DNA of 64,000 nucleotides from Deltaproteobacteria bacterium (GCA_020444045.1 JAHLLS010000010.1:62001-126000); one strand, 5' to 3'; shown: positions 1 through 9,622, counted from the first letter of the stretch. Numbers and translations are program-made. Notes: generated from the letters alone by a model not told the origin.

Positions 1-2
1 CA

Positions 3-332
3 CTGGTCAAGGAAGCCATCGAAGACATCAACTATTCCGTAAAAACCGCCTGCAGTGCGGAAGACGGCTACCGGACCTATCTGCGCTTCAAACCCGACAT
101 CGTGATTACCGATATCGAGATGGGGGGCAAAAACGGCTTTGAGCTTGTAGATGATATTCGCTGCATCGATCCGGAGATTAAAGTGATTTTCATGAGTGGC
201 TACTCCGACAAACTTGAAAACCGCCGCCAATCGGAAGTCGACAGGTGTTCCATCGCCTTCTTACCGAAACCGTTCTCGCTGGATGACCTCTACGATCACC
301 TGGATCATTTCAGCGCTGTTGCCTGCCACTGA
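3..332 (+). CDS. Response regulator receiver domain, 5' truncated by the window edge
   Basis: The reading frame is open from the first bases, so the true start lies outside the window. What remains is most of a CheY-like receiver domain: the acidic phosphoacceptor is the D of VITDIEMG, followed by the conserved S of the MSGYSD strand and the K-P pair of FLPKPF near the C-terminus. It ends shortly after the last helix, so this protein either has no output domain or carries one upstream. Such proteins take a phosphoryl group from a histidine kinase. The start and partner kinase cannot be seen. Confidence 0.85.
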   Translation: MVKEAIEDINYSVKTACSAEDGYRTYLRFKPDIVITDIEMGGKNGFELVDDIRCIDPEIKVIFMSGYSDKLENRRQSEVDRCSIAFLPKPFSLDDLYDHLDHFSAVACH

Positions 333-352
333 CACTCAAAGAGAAGATCGCC

Positions 353-607
353 ATGACCACGTCCTCACCTTTTGACCATTTACCGTCCGGATACGCAGAA
401 GATGCGCCATTCACCATGTCGGAACCGGCCCTTCCATCCATGACAGAATTTCAGGAAAAGACCGATTCGCTCCAAACCCTTTCATCCGGGTTCATCGGCA
501 ATCCATTTCATCGAAATCGATTTTTCGGTGGTATTTGCCTGGCACTGCCGCTTTCAGCTTTGCTGTGGTTCTTGATTTACCGGGCCCTGCAGCTGTTTAA
601 GCTGTAA
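353..607 (+). CDS. Small hypothetical protein with one C-terminal membrane segment
   Basis: This is an 84-aa protein 20 nt downstream of the receiver gene and on the same strand, so the two are probably co-transcribed. The N-terminal 55 residues are polar and Ser/Pro-rich without a recognisable domain. Residues around 59-80 form one hydrophobic helix (GGICLALPLSALLWFLIY) followed by a short basic tail, suggesting a tail-anchored inner-membrane protein. I do not recognise the family. The ORF ends before the minus-strand tRNA terminator. Confidence 0.55.
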   Translation: MTTSSPFDHLPSGYAEDAPFTMSEPALPSMTEFQEKTDSLQTLSSGFIGNPFHRNRFFGGICLALPLSALLWFLIYRALQLFKL

Positions 608-734
608 TCGTCTGACGTCAGCGCCGCCGCTTCGGATTTAACGACCCATCAACAGCCATCTCTTGCGCCTCAACCAAACCTGCCGTTAGACGCCCTCTCT
701 TATTCATCAAGGGAAACGCTTCTGTCCCACAAAC

Positions 735-772
735 TAAAAAAGCCTGCAAATCCGTTTCGGACTTTGCAGGCT
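735..772 (-). terminator. Rho-independent terminator of the minus-strand tRNA unit
   Basis: A 10-bp inverted repeat (AGCCTGCAAA at 741-750 against TTTGCAGGCT at 763-772) has a loop of about 12 nt. Read on the minus strand it is followed by a run of six T (735-740). It lies directly downstream of tRNA-Cys, as expected for the end of the tRNA-Gly/tRNA-Cys transcript. Confidence 0.8.
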
Positions 773-787
773 GAATTTGTCGGTGCT

Positions 788-862
788 TGGAGGCGGCAGT
801 CAGATTCGAACTGACGAATAACGGCTTTGCAGGCCGCTGCCTTACCACTTGGCTATGCCGCC
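788..862 (-). tRNA. tRNA-Cys (anticodon GCA)
   Basis: The reverse complement folds as a complete cloverleaf: a GGCGGCA/TGCCGCC acceptor stem, a D arm with AGTGGTAAGGC, a GCA anticodon in the loop CTGCAAA, and a T arm with the usual TTCGAATC. The 3' CCA is encoded. It is separated from tRNA-Gly by about 10 nt, so the two form one transcript. Confidence 0.95.
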
Positions 863-872
863 AGAAAAAAAA

Positions 873-947
873 TGGAGCGGGAAACGGGATTTGAACCCGC
901 GACTTCGACCTTGGCAAGGTCGCACTCTACCACTGAGTTATTCCCGC
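873..947 (-). tRNA. tRNA-Gly (anticodon GCC)
   Basis: The reverse complement gives a full cloverleaf starting GCGGGAA, with the D loop AGTGGTAGAG, a GCC anticodon in the loop TTGCCAA, the T-loop motif TTCAAATC and an encoded CCA. It is the first gene of the tRNA-Gly/tRNA-Cys pair. Confidence 0.95.
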
Positions 948-1000
948 TCAGTTAAGAAAACGTTTACTATCGATTCCTTTGATTGATGTCAACAAAAAAA

Positions 1001-1567
1001 TTAGAGTTTCAACACGTCCCGAAATCGTAAAAAATAGTCCGCCCCCGACCATACCGTCAACAGCAATGCGCACCAAAGAAAGAACATGCCGATCACGTGA
1101 AAATGGATGCCGAGATACGGATAATGGATCAGCAACGGAATGATGGCTGCAATCTGAAAGCCGGTTTTGTATTTCCCAAGATTAGAAGCGGAAACATCCT
1201 GCCGGCCTTCCGCCATCAGGTTGCGCAAACCGGTAACGGCCATTTCACGTCCGATAATGATACACACGATCCAGGCAGGAACCCAACCAAGCGATGTCAT
1301 CATGATAAAGGCGGAAGACACCAGCAGTTTATCAGCCACCGGGTCCATGACCTTCCCGAAACTCGACTCCAATCCCAGACGGCGGGCAAAAAAACCGTCC
1401 AGCGCATCGGTTACCGAAGCAATGCTGAATATCAAGGCCGCAAAAAAAGTGGTAAAGCGATTCGGAAACAGCAGCAAAACAACCAGGCCGGGTATCGCAA
1501 ACACCCGGTACATCGTGAGGACGTTGGGGTTGCTGAAATGTTTTTTTAATCGCTCCGAATATGCCAT
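1001..1567 (-). CDS. pgsA: CDP-diacylglycerol--glycerol-3-phosphate 3-phosphatidyltransferase
   Basis: PgsA makes phosphatidylglycerol-phosphate from CDP-diacylglycerol and glycerol-3-phosphate at the inner membrane, the committed step to PG and cardiolipin. The CDP-alcohol phosphotransferase signature is complete: DALDGFFARR, then a G, then MDPVADK, which matches DGx2ARx8Gx3Dx3D. Several hydrophobic helices span the rest of the protein. I use the ATG at 1567 (188 aa, MAYSERLKK), which gives the normal family length. A longer frame back to a TTG at 1612 would overlap the upstream transaldolase gene. It is the last protein gene of the minus-strand run before the tRNAs. Confidence 0.9.
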   Translation of the reverse strand: MAYSERLKKHFSNPNVLTMYRVFAIPGLVVLLLFPNRFTTFFAALIFSIASVTDALDGFFARRLGLESSFGKVMDPVADKLLVSSAFIMMTSLGWVPAWIVCIIIGREMAVTGLRNLMAEGRQDVSASNLGKYKTGFQIAAIIPLLIHYPYLGIHFHVIGMFFLWCALLLTVWSGADYFLRFRDVLKL

Positions 1568-1590
1568 GCCACTGACTCTCTGTGTACCGG

Positions 1591-2235
1591 CTAATTCCCG
1601 GCTTTTTTCCAATCGTCCAGAAAGGATTGAATGCCCTTGTCCGTGAGAGGATGGGCGGCCAATTTCTTTAGAACACTGAAGGGAATGGTGGCGATATCGG
1701 CCCCGATCAATGCGCTGTCCAGAACGTGCAGAGGATTGCGGATACTGGCAACGATGATCTCGGTGTCATAGGCGTAATTGCTGAAGATATCGGCAATCTG
1801 TTCAATCAGCAGCATGCCCTCCTGCGAAAGGTCGTCGAGGCGCCCCACGAAAGGACTGACATAGCTGGCGCCGGCTTTCGCCGCCATCAAGGCCTGCAGG
1901 GCCGAAAATACCAGTGTTACATTGGTTTTGATGCCGTCATTGGCAAGGATTCGCACCGCTTTCAAACCATCGGTGGTCATGGGAATCTTGACGACGATAT
2001 TATCATGAATTTTAGCCAGTTCGCGCGCCTCTGTGACCATGCCATCCGTGTCCAGGCTGATGACTTCGGCGCTGATAGGGCCGTCGACGATACGGCAAAT
2101 TTCAGTGATGATCTCCTTGAAATCCCCCTTTTCGCGGGCAATCAGACTCGGATTGGTGGTCACGCCATCCACCATTCCCATGGCGTTGGCTTCTTTGATT
2201 TCATCGATGTTCGCCGTATCAATGAAGAATTTCAT
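1591..2235 (-). CDS. tal: Transaldolase (short TalC/fructose-6-phosphate aldolase-like form)
   Basis: The protein has 214 aa, the length of the small single-domain transaldolase subfamily. It starts [13 protein letters not shown] with the family motif GVTTNPSL at about residues 24-31. The Schiff-base lysine is K83 in VVKIPMT, and NVTLVFS and [10 protein letters not shown] follow as expected. It acts in the cytosol, moving a dihydroxyacetone unit between sugar phosphates of the non-oxidative pentose phosphate pathway; some members act as fructose-6-phosphate aldolases and sequence alone does not decide. A GGAGGAT ribosome site lies just upstream of the ATG. The pgsA start lies 23 nt downstream of its stop. 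Confidence 0.92.
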   Translation of the reverse strand: MKFFIDTANIDEIKEANAMGMVDGVTTNPSLIAREKGDFKEIITEICRIVDGPISAEVISLDTDGMVTEARELAKIHDNIVVKIPMTTDGLKAVRILANDGIKTNVTLVFSALQALMAAKAGASYVSPFVGRLDDLSQEGMLLIEQIADIFSNYAYDTEIIVASIRNPLHVLDSALIGADIATIPFSVLKKLAAHPLTDKGIQSFLDDWKKAGN

Positions 2236-2279
2236 CGTAAGACTATCCTCCTTATGAAAATGAATGATCGAGTGGTGCC

Positions 2280-2549
2280 TTAAGATGGATCACCGGTTTG
2301 GGATCCAATGAAACGATCGCGGCACTGTTCACTGCAAAAGCAAAACGTTTGGCCATTGTGCCGCAACTGAATGCTGTCCCGCTGGGCAATATAGGTCTTG
2401 CAAACCGGATCCTGCACCAGAACGTCATCGACTTCGGTTGCCCTCCGGTCAGCTGCATCAGCGGGTGGGGGGCCGCTGCCAAGCATCCAGGATTTCAAGG
2501 CCCGGTAAAAAATGTAGCCGACAACGGCCAGAATGATCAGTTTAAGCAT
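2280..2549 (-). CDS. Membrane-anchored YHS/TRASH-type metal-binding protein
   Basis: This 89-aa protein opens with one N-terminal membrane helix ([15 protein letters not shown]). A short linker leads to a C-terminal YHS-like motif: [19 protein letters not shown], then RDRF. Such Cys-rich treble-clef-like domains bind metals in metal-transport and redox proteins; the partner here is unknown. Its start overlaps the 3' end of folK by 8 nt, so the two are translationally coupled. Similar small proteins often sit near dapF/lysA clusters in Desulfobacterota; that is general recollection, not a search. Confidence 0.75.
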   Translation of the reverse strand: MLKLIILAVVGYIFYRALKSWMLGSGPPPADAADRRATEVDDVLVQDPVCKTYIAQRDSIQLRHNGQTFCFCSEQCRDRFIGSQTGDPS

Positions 2550-3081
2550 CGATTTGGACGACCTCCTGCTGATCGTCTTGCAAGTTTTTAAGCAAATCCC
2601 GAACGCTGCACCCCAATAACGGGTGCCGGAACTGGGGATCTATATCACAGATGGGCTGCAACACAAAACGCCTTTTGTGCATGCGTGGATGGGGGAGTTC
2701 AAGATCCGCGCTTTTCACGACCTGCTGGTCATAGAAAATAAGATCGAGATCAAGGGTGCGGGGACCGAAACGAATTTCTTTCACCCCCTGACCGCAGGCG
2801 GCCTGAACGGCGTTGGTAACGGTGAGCAGGTCGTGGGGAGATAGGGCGGTCTCGATGCGAAAGGCCGCATTCACGAACCAGTCCTGATCGGTGAAATCGA
2901 CCGGTGCCGTGCGATAAAAGAGGGACGTCGCCGTCAATTCGATGGCATCATGGGCCGCCACCCGGGAAATCCCCAACCGACACTGATCGATTTTAGCCCC
3001 CATATTGGAACCGACGGATATATAGACGGTATGGCGGGGCGTTGCGTTCATGCGCCTATCGTTCTGTACGGGGCTATTCAT
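2542..3081 (-). CDS. folK: 2-amino-4-hydroxy-6-hydroxymethyldihydropteridine diphosphokinase
   Basis: FolK transfers pyrophosphate from ATP to hydroxymethyl-dihydropterin in folate synthesis. The HPPK signature is present: VYISVGSNMG near the N-terminus, the acceptor-loop region TSLFYRTAPV, then FGPRTLDLDLIFYD, which carries the two metal-binding Asp residues, and LPHPRMHKRRFVL. The assigned ATG overlaps the dapF stop in an ATGA arrangement, supporting coupled translation. An internal Met (MNATPRHT, ten codons in) is an alternative start and would still leave a complete enzyme. Confidence 0.93.
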   Translation of the reverse strand: MNSPVQNDRRMNATPRHTVYISVGSNMGAKIDQCRLGISRVAAHDAIELTATSLFYRTAPVDFTDQDWFVNAAFRIETALSPHDLLTVTNAVQAACGQGVKEIRFGPRTLDLDLIFYDQQVVKSADLELPHPRMHKRRFVLQPICDIDPQFRHPLLGCSVRDLLKNLQDDQQEVVQIDA

Positions 3082-3905
3082 GCCATCAACGCATCCGGCT
3101 GGAGGTCACCGCGATAGACGATGCGGGCGTCGCCTTCCAGATAAACCTCGTGGAACTGACGGCCGTCCTGCTGGAAATGAATGGTCAGGATGCCACCGCT
3201 GCGCGTCGTCACCTGCATGGGGGAAGACCATCCCCGACGGGCGGCCGTGATCAGAGCGGACGCGACACACCCCGTGCCGCATGCCAGGGTCTCATCCTCC
3301 ACCCCACGCTCATACGTCCGCACCTGAAGCCGTCTCTCTTCAGCCGAAACAATAAAATTGACGTTGGTGCCGGCCGGTGCAAACGCGTCATGATACCGGA
3401 TGGCGCGGCCTAGCGAAACGATGTCTGCATCGGCCAGGCCGGACTGCTCCAGCACGACATGCGGAACACCGGTATTGATGCTGCTGAGGACCCGTTTTTC
3501 CCCTGACACGTTAATGGCAAAATCGATGCGGCAATCCGAGGGCGGCGTCATTTTAAGTTTGACCTGCTCCCCGCGCATTTCCGCCTCGATCGGACCGGCG
3601 TCGGTCTTAAAAATCATCTTTTCCCCTGCGATGCCGGCCTCATGGGCAAACCGGGCGGCACAGCGTGCACCATTGCCGCACATTTCAGCCCGACTCCCAT
3701 CGGAATTGTAAAACTGCCATTGGAAATCATAGCGGTCGGAGGGCTCGATCAGGATCAAGCCATCGGCCCCGACCGAGAGTTTCCGGCGGCAGACACTGCG
3801 GGTCAACGCAGCCAGATCGGTTGGCACCTGTGCGGAGCGGCTATCGATCAGGATAAAATCGTTGCCGCATCCGTTCATCTTGAAAAAGGGGATCGGTTCC
3901 AGCAC
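3078..3905 (-). CDS. dapF: Diaminopimelate epimerase
   Basis: DapF interconverts LL- and meso-diaminopimelate for lysine and peptidoglycan synthesis, using two cysteines as acid/base. Both are visible: C76 in MCGNGARC and C209 in ACGTGCVAS. The N-terminal FKMNGCGNDFIL and the mid-protein NTGVPHVV are also typical. At 275 aa it has the normal length. It sits between lysA (upstream, 12-nt gap) and folK (ATGA overlap) in one minus-strand operon, so lysine/DAP synthesis is grouped with the arginine genes further upstream. Confidence 0.96.
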   Translation of the reverse strand: MLEPIPFFKMNGCGNDFILIDSRSAQVPTDLAALTRSVCRRKLSVGADGLILIEPSDRYDFQWQFYNSDGSRAEMCGNGARCAARFAHEAGIAGEKMIFKTDAGPIEAEMRGEQVKLKMTPPSDCRIDFAINVSGEKRVLSSINTGVPHVVLEQSGLADADIVSLGRAIRYHDAFAPAGTNVNFIVSAEERRLQVRTYERGVEDETLACGTGCVASALITAARRGWSSPMQVTTRSGGILTIHFQQDGRQFHEVYLEGDARIVYRGDLQPDALMA

Positions 3906-3917
3906 GTCACACCTCGC

Positions 3918-5174
3918 CTATAAGAAATCAGGGATGGATTCCCCGGCAATCAAATCATCGTAAGTCTGTCGTTTACGAATAATGTCAAACACGTCGTTCT
4001 TGACCATGACCTCCGGAAGCCGCAGGCGTGAACAATAGTTGGAGGCCATCGTAAATCCATACGCCCCCGCGCTCATTACGGCCAGCAGATCGCCCGGCGG
4101 GGCATCCGGTACCTCCCGGTCACGGGAAAGGAAATCTCCGGTTTCACAAATAGGCCCCACGACATCCGCCCGGATGCGCCCCCGACCGGCTGCTTCGCAC
4201 ACCGGCCACACGTCGTGATGCGCATCATAAAGCGACGGACGAATAAGGTCGTTCATGCCGGCATCCACCACCATGAACGATTTGTGATCACCCTCCTTGC
4301 GGTAAAGCACCCGGGTCACGAGCACGCCGGCATTGCCCACGATGACGCGCCCGGGTTCGAGCACCAGGCGAACGTCGAGCCCGGCAAGTCCTTCCCGGAT
4401 GGCATCCGCATAGGCCTTCGGGTGAGGCGGCTGTTCATCCCGGTAGGTAATGCCCAGTCCTCCGCCCACATCGACCACCCGGATAGCGATCTTCTCCCGC
4501 GCCAGTTCATCGATCAACCCGCGCAGCCGCAACAGCGCATCCCGGAAAGGACCCGCCTCGGTAATCTGGGATCCAATGTGGCAGTCGATGCCTTTGACAT
4601 CGATGTGCGGCATGTGATGAGCGTCGCGGTAGACATCAAGCGCGGCCTGTGACGTCAATCCGAATTTGTTTTTTTTCAGCCCGGTGGAAATGTACGGGTG
4701 GGTCTTCGGATCGACATCCGGGTTGACGCGCACCGCTATCGGCGCCCGGCACCCCATCAATGCCGCCCGTTGGTTGATCAGCTCCAGTTCCGGCCGGGAT
4801 TCGACATTCAGCATGTAAATGCCGTGTTCCAGGGCGCTGTCGATTTCAGCCGCTGTCTTCCCTACCCCGGAATACACGATTTTCGCCGGATCGAAACCCG
4901 CCGTGAGGCCACGGAAAAGTTCGCCGCCGGAGACGATGTCCAAGCCGCTGCCAAGGCGTGCAAAGAGCGTTAAAATCGCCTGGCTGGAATTGGCTTTGGC
5001 GGAATAGCAAACCAGTCGGTCAATGCCATCGAAGGCCTGGTCAAAGGCGTTGAAATGACGGGTCAGAGTGGCGTGGCTATACAGATAAAACGGTGTTCCG
5101 ACACGAGCCGCAATGTCTTCAATATGAACACCTTCGCAGCACAGCGTCCCGTTTATGTAGTGGAAATGATGCAC
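3918..5174 (-). CDS. lysA: Diaminopimelate decarboxylase
   Basis: LysA is the PLP enzyme that decarboxylates meso-diaminopimelate to lysine, the last step of the pathway. The PLP lysine is K60 in CYSAKAN. HIGSQI, the glycine-rich VDVGGGLGITY phosphate-binding loop, LEPGR and the C-terminal GAYGFTMASNYCSR are all as in the family. The length of 418 aa is normal. The next gene, dapF, makes its substrate, and the 12-nt gap indicates co-transcription. Confidence 0.96.
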   Translation of the reverse strand: MHHFHYINGTLCCEGVHIEDIAARVGTPFYLYSHATLTRHFNAFDQAFDGIDRLVCYSAKANSSQAILTLFARLGSGLDIVSGGELFRGLTAGFDPAKIVYSGVGKTAAEIDSALEHGIYMLNVESRPELELINQRAALMGCRAPIAVRVNPDVDPKTHPYISTGLKKNKFGLTSQAALDVYRDAHHMPHIDVKGIDCHIGSQITEAGPFRDALLRLRGLIDELAREKIAIRVVDVGGGLGITYRDEQPPHPKAYADAIREGLAGLDVRLVLEPGRVIVGNAGVLVTRVLYRKEGDHKSFMVVDAGMNDLIRPSLYDAHHDVWPVCEAAGRGRIRADVVGPICETGDFLSRDREVPDAPPGDLLAVMSAGAYGFTMASNYCSRLRLPEVMVKNDVFDIIRKRQTYDDLIAGESIPDFL

Positions 5175-5241
5175 GCTATCCTCCGCTGTGGTCTATCATC
5201 TCATGCAACGGCATGCCGCCGGTTGGCTGTCGGTTTTCTTT

Positions 5242-5712
5242 CTAATCGGTGACAATCCGGACGATGTTGGAATTCGGGCCGAGTTGCCCCTGCGTGTCGT
5301 AGGGCACTACTTTAAAGCGATAGCGCGTCGCCGGGAGAAGCGCTTCGCGATAAACCATCGCGTTGGATGGCGACACCGCTTCCGTCAGGGGGATTTTAGC
5401 GGCGCGCTGGAACAACACCGGGCATCCCTCGCAGGCCTCTTCCGATATAGGTTCCGCAGACCGATAAATCAGGTAGCCTTCAGTCATATGATCTTCTTTT
5501 TTCGCAACGGCCGCCGTCCAGCGCAGGACGACATCACCGCCCTCGAGGGTTACCGCCAGATTGGTGACGCTTGAGGGAGGAGTGACATCCGGCAGCTTCG
5601 GCGGCCCCTTTTTGCCGCACCCGGCAGGCAACACGAGACATAGTGCCACTGCAACAAAGCCCAACAGAAATTGGGAGCGTATCCGTTTCGGAAATCGTTT
5701 CATCATAGGCAT
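5242..5712 (-). CDS. Lipoprotein with a fibronectin type III-like domain
   Basis: This 156-aa protein has a basic N-terminus, a hydrophobic segment and a lipobox ending LPAGC, so it is exported and lipid-anchored. The mature part (about residues 45-155) has FN3 features: PPSSVTNLAVTLEGG, the tryptophan of VVLRWTA, a GYLIYRS strand and the RYRFKVVPYDTQG repeat end. It lies between argH (15 nt upstream) and lysA, a position where small lipoproteins annotated LptM/LysA-associated are common. A role in the envelope is likely but the partner is unknown. Confidence 0.8.
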   Translation of the reverse strand: MPMMKRFPKRIRSQFLLGFVAVALCLVLPAGCGKKGPPKLPDVTPPSSVTNLAVTLEGGDVVLRWTAAVAKKEDHMTEGYLIYRSAEPISEEACEGCPVLFQRAAKIPLTEAVSPSNAMVYREALLPATRYRFKVVPYDTQGQLGPNSNIVRIVTD

Positions 5713-5727
5713 CGGCTTCTCCCGGCG

Positions 5728-7119
5728 TTACGGCAGGGTTTCGGCGGCCAGCCGCTCTGCTGCAAGGTTCGCGGCGGATTTGACATTCTCTGTGGCCGTG
5801 CCGCCTTTGGACGTCCGCCGATTGACGACCTGCTCGAGCGTCAGCGCATCGAACAGGGCGGCATCAATTGCTTTCGAAAATGTCCGCATTTCTTCAAGTG
5901 ATAATTGATCGAGTTCCTTGCCGCGATCCAGGGCATAAGCGACCGCGCGACCGACCACGGCATGGGCTTCCCGGAAGGGTATCCCCTTGCCCACCAGGTA
6001 ATCCGCCATGTCGGTCGCATTGAGAAACCCCTTCGTCGTGGCCTGCCGCATGGCATCCTTCTTAAAGGTGATACGGGGAAGCATTTTGCTCATCACGTCG
6101 ATGCAGGCCTGGAGGGTGTCGACACTGCTGAAAAGGGTGCTTTTGTCTTCCTGCAGGTCCCGGTTATAGGCCATCGGCAGGGCCTTCATGGTGGTCAGGA
6201 GCGCCATAAGATCGCCGAAGACACGGCCGGTCTTGCCCCGGATCAATTCCGGCACGTCGGGGTTTTTCTTCTGCGGCATGATACTGCTGCCGGTTGAAAA
6301 GGCATCCGGCAATTCAATAAATCCGAATTCCGTGCTTGCCCACAGGACGAGTTCTTCGGACAAACGGCTGAAGTGCACCATGCAGATACTGGCTGCGGAT
6401 AGGAACTCCAGCATGAAATCCCGGTCTGCGACGGCATCGATGCTGTTGGCGGAAACGTTCCCAAACTTCAACTGCCGAGCGGTGTCGTCACGGTCAATGG
6501 GATAGGTGGTTCCCGCCAGGGCGGCACAACCCAGCGGCATGACGTCCATGCGGGTCAGGGCATCACGGAAACGTTCGGCGTCACGCGTAAACATTTCATA
6601 ATAGGCCAGCAGATGGTGTGAAAGCAAAACGGGCTGGGCCCTCTGCATGTGGGTGTATCCCGGCATGATGATGCTGATGTTGGCTTTGGCCGCTTCCACA
6701 AAAACGTTTCGCAGGACATGCAACTGACGGATGATCCGGCGGGTTTCCTCACGCAGGTAAAGGCGGGCGTCGAGGGCCACCTGGTCGTTGCGACTACGTG
6801 CCGTGTGCAGCTTGCGGGCCACCTTGCCGACAATATCAAACAGCCGGCTTTCGACATGCATGTGAATGTCTTCCAGGCGGTCATCGAAAACAAACCGGCC
6901 GTCGGTAATTTCATCCCGGATCTGGTCCAGCCCCTCGGTCAGAAGCACGGCATCTTCTTCCGAAATGATGCCGATTCGCGCCAGCATCCGGCAATGGGCG
7001 ATACTGCCATCGATATCGTGCCGGTAAAGCCGTCGGTCAATCGCAATCGATGAGGTAAAGGCTTCAACCGTCTGATCCGTCTTCTCTGCAAAACGCCCGT
7101 CCCAGGCTTTTTCTGTCAT
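5728..7119 (-). CDS. argH: Argininosuccinate lyase
   Basis: ArgH splits argininosuccinate into arginine and fumarate, the last step of arginine synthesis. The fumarase/aspartase-superfamily signature GSSIMPQKKNP is present with its catalytic Ser, as are the N-terminal WDGRFAEKTD, TARSRNDQVALD and the histidine-containing PGYTHMQRAQPV. I choose the ATG at 7119 (463 aa, MTEKAWDGRF) because it has an AGGAGA ribosome site 7 nt upstream and matches the usual N-terminus; the frame stays open about 30 nt further. Confidence 0.96.
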   Translation of the reverse strand: MTEKAWDGRFAEKTDQTVEAFTSSIAIDRRLYRHDIDGSIAHCRMLARIGIISEEDAVLLTEGLDQIRDEITDGRFVFDDRLEDIHMHVESRLFDIVGKVARKLHTARSRNDQVALDARLYLREETRRIIRQLHVLRNVFVEAAKANISIIMPGYTHMQRAQPVLLSHHLLAYYEMFTRDAERFRDALTRMDVMPLGCAALAGTTYPIDRDDTARQLKFGNVSANSIDAVADRDFMLEFLSAASICMVHFSRLSEELVLWASTEFGFIELPDAFSTGSSIMPQKKNPDVPELIRGKTGRVFGDLMALLTTMKALPMAYNRDLQEDKSTLFSSVDTLQACIDVMSKMLPRITFKKDAMRQATTKGFLNATDMADYLVGKGIPFREAHAVVGRAVAYALDRGKELDQLSLEEMRTFSKAIDAALFDALTLEQVVNRRTSKGGTATENVKSAANLAAERLAAETLP

Positions 7120-7218
7120 TGTACGTCTCCTGCATGAACATCCCGACACCTATCGTACAGTCATATGCCGACAGGAGCCGTTTTGCTGCGGTTAACGCTC
7201 CTTGCGGCCCCTTGAGGT

Positions 7219-8427
7219 TCAGCCCTTCTGGTCCAGCATCTTCTGAATTCGCAAGCGAAGGGCATTCAGCCGGATAAAGCCTTCGGCATCCTTGTGGCTG
7301 TATACTTCATCATCCTCGAAGGTGGCAAAATCCTCACGATACAGCGATCGTTCCGACCGTCGGCCGGTCACACGGCAATTGCCTTTGAACAAATCCAACC
7401 GCACCACCCCGGTCACATTCTGCTGGGTCATATCGACCATGTTCTGCAGGATCGCCATCTCGGGCGAGAACCAGAAGCCATTGTAGATCAAGCGCGCATA
7501 TTTGGGTATCAGGGAATCCCGCAGATGCAGCACCTCCCGATCGAGGGTAATCGATTCCATGGCCATGTGGGCGGTTCGCAGGATGGTTCCGCCGGGCGTT
7601 TCATAAACCCCGCGGGACTTCATGCCCACAAAACGGTTTTCCACGATGTCCGCCCGTCCTATCCCGTGCAGGCCTCCCAGTTCGTTGAGCCGCATCAGCA
7701 TGGCTGCCGGGGAAAGCGTTTCGCCGTTGATCGCGGTGGGATTGCCCGCCACAAAAGCGATTTCAATGGTTTCCGGCTGGTCCGGCGCTTCCATGGGCGA
7801 ACGCGTCAGGGTAAAAATATCTTCCGGCGGGGCTGCCCAGGGATCCTCCAGAATTCCCCCCTCGTAACTGATATGCAGCATGTTGCCGTCCGTGCTGTAG
7901 GGTTTACGGTGGGTCGTGGGCACCTCGATGCCATGGCGTTTGGCAAAATCCATCAGGATCGTGCGGGAATTCAAATCCCACTCGCGCCAGGGGGCAATAA
8001 TTTTAATGTGGGGGTTGAGGGCCAGGTAGCCGAGTTCGAACCGCACCTGGTCATTGCCTTTGCCGGTGGCGCCATGACTGACCGCATCGGCATTTTCGCG
8101 TGCGGCAATTTCGATTTGCCGTTTGGCAATCAGGGGACGGGCAATGGATGTGCCCAGCAGATAGGTCCCTTCATAAATGGCGTTGGCCCGAAAAGCGGGG
8201 AACACGTAATCGTGGACAAATTCTTCTTTCAAATCTTCCACGTAGGCTTTGGATGCCCCGGTTTTCAGGGCATTGGCCTCCACATGGGCCATGTCGTCCA
8301 CCTGACCGAGGTCGGCCGAAAACGTGACTACTTCGCAATCATATGTTTCGATCAACCATTTTAGAATGACGGAAGTATCCAACCCTCCAGAATACGCCAG
8401 CACAACTTTTTTCGCAGTATCAGCCAA
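7219..8427 (-). CDS. argG: Argininosuccinate synthase
   Basis: ArgG joins citrulline and aspartate with ATP. The N-terminal ATP-pyrophosphatase loop AYSGGLDTS is present, followed by the typical [15 protein letters not shown] and the citrulline/aspartate contact region [12 protein letters not shown]. It has 402 aa, normal for the family. It overlaps argD by 8 nt and precedes argH by 99 nt. In many relatives argF (ornithine carbamoyltransferase) sits between argD and argG; here the overlap leaves no space for it. Confidence 0.97.
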   Translation of the reverse strand: MADTAKKVVLAYSGGLDTSVILKWLIETYDCEVVTFSADLGQVDDMAHVEANALKTGASKAYVEDLKEEFVHDYVFPAFRANAIYEGTYLLGTSIARPLIAKRQIEIAARENADAVSHGATGKGNDQVRFELGYLALNPHIKIIAPWREWDLNSRTILMDFAKRHGIEVPTTHRKPYSTDGNMLHISYEGGILEDPWAAPPEDIFTLTRSPMEAPDQPETIEIAFVAGNPTAINGETLSPAAMLMRLNELGGLHGIGRADIVENRFVGMKSRGVYETPGGTILRTAHMAMESITLDREVLHLRDSLIPKYARLIYNGFWFSPEMAILQNMVDMTQQNVTGVVRLDLFKGNCRVTGRRSERSLYREDFATFEDDEVYSHKDAEGFIRLNALRLRIQKMLDQKG

Positions 8428-9622
8428 TTTGATAAACCTCCGTTGAAAGAATATCGTCCAGACAATCGATCAGTGCATCAATCTCACGGGTCGAAATGAT
8501 CAGCGGGGGGGCGAACCGCAAAATATCCCCCTGCACACAGTTAATTACAAAGCCGCGCTCCAGACAGGCCTTCACCAGCGGCGCGCCTTCTTCGTTTAAT
8601 TTTAATCCGAGCAATAGACCGCGACCCCGAACCCCAGCCACACGGTCGTGACGGCGTTGTAGCGCCTGCAGTCGTTCCATGAAGTAATCGCCGGTCCGCG
8701 CCGCCTGCGCGACGATCCCCTCCGCCGCCATGGTTTTGACGACGGCCAGCGCGCCGGCCGTTACAATCGGCGTTCCGCCGAAGGTGGTGGCGTGGGCACC
8801 GGGTCCAAAGGCATTGGCTGCCGCTTCCCGGGCCAGCATGGCCCCGATGGGCAGTCCGTTGCCAAGCGCCTTGGCCAGCGTCATGATATCCGGCGCCGCA
8901 CCTGAATGTTCGTAAGCAAAAAGTTTTCCGGTTCTTCCCATGCCGGTCTGGATCTCGTCCAGCATCATCAAGGTACCGGTTTCATCACACAGCTGTCGTA
9001 CGGCCGGCAGGTAATCGGGATCCGGGCAGACGATGCCCCCTTCCCCCTGGATGGGTTCCAGTAGGACCGCACAGACGGTTTCGTCCAGCTTGGCGCGCAG
9101 GGCCTCCAGGTCATTGAAGGGTACGAATTCGAATCCGTCCAGAACCGGTTCGAACCCTTTGCGAATTTTGGCCTGCCCCGTGGCCGAAAGACTGCCCATG
9201 GTACGTCCGTGAAAAGACTGTTCCATGGCGATGATGCGATAGCGCCCGGTTTGGCCCTTGTCGTAGAAGTATTTCCGTGCCAGCTTAATAGCTGCCTCAT
9301 TGGCTTCGGCGCCACTGTTGCAGAAAAAAACGCGGTCGGCAAAACTATGGCGGATCAACCATTCTCCCAGTTCCACCTGGGGTTTGGTGTAGAATAGATT
9401 GGACACGTGCAGCAGCTTGCCCGCCTGCTCGCTCAGCGCGGCCTGCACGGCCGGATGGGCGTGTCCGAGTCCGCAAACCGCGATTCCGGCCAGAAAATCG
9501 GTATATTCCCGCCCTTCCGTATCCCACAGGGTCGCTCCCGCCCCCCTTTCAAACACCACCGGCATCCGGCTGTAGGTGGTTGCCAATACCTGATCCGCTG
9601 CATCGATTGTGGGGTGTCTCAT
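8420..9622 (-). CDS. argD: Acetylornithine aminotransferase
   Basis: ArgD transaminates N-acetylglutamate semialdehyde to N-acetylornithine with PLP, and often also serves succinyl-DAP transamination in the lysine pathway. Class-III aminotransferase marks are visible: [18 protein letters not shown], the [13 protein letters not shown] loop, the Asp of [13 protein letters not shown] and the PLP lysine of TLAKALGNG. The length of 400 aa is normal. Its ATG overlaps the argB stop and its 3' end overlaps argG, so argB-argD-argG form one unit. Confidence 0.95.
   Translation of the reverse strand: MRHPTIDAADQVLATTYSRMPVVFERGAGATLWDTEGREYTDFLAGIAVCGLGHAHPAVQAALSEQAGKLLHVSNLFYTKPQVELGEWLIRHSFADRVFFCNSGAEANEAAIKLARKYFYDKGQTGRYRIIAMEQSFHGRTMGSLSATGQAKIRKGFEPVLDGFEFVPFNDLEALRAKLDETVCAVLLEPIQGEGGIVCPDPDYLPAVRQLCDETGTLMMLDEIQTGMGRTGKLFAYEHSGAAPDIMTLAKALGNGLPIGAMLAREAAANAFGPGAHATTFGGTPIVTAGALAVVKTMAAEGIVAQAARTGDYFMERLQALQRRHDRVAGVRGRGLLLGLKLNEEGAPLVKACLERGFVINCVQGDILRFAPPLIISTREIDALIDCLDDILSTEVYQIG

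Noticed and set aside
1097-1646. Long plus-strand frames opposite pgsA
   Set aside because: They are antisense shadows of a gene with a complete CDP-alcohol phosphotransferase motif; the same holds for plus-strand frames opposite folK, dapF, lysA, argHGDB, hslUV and others.
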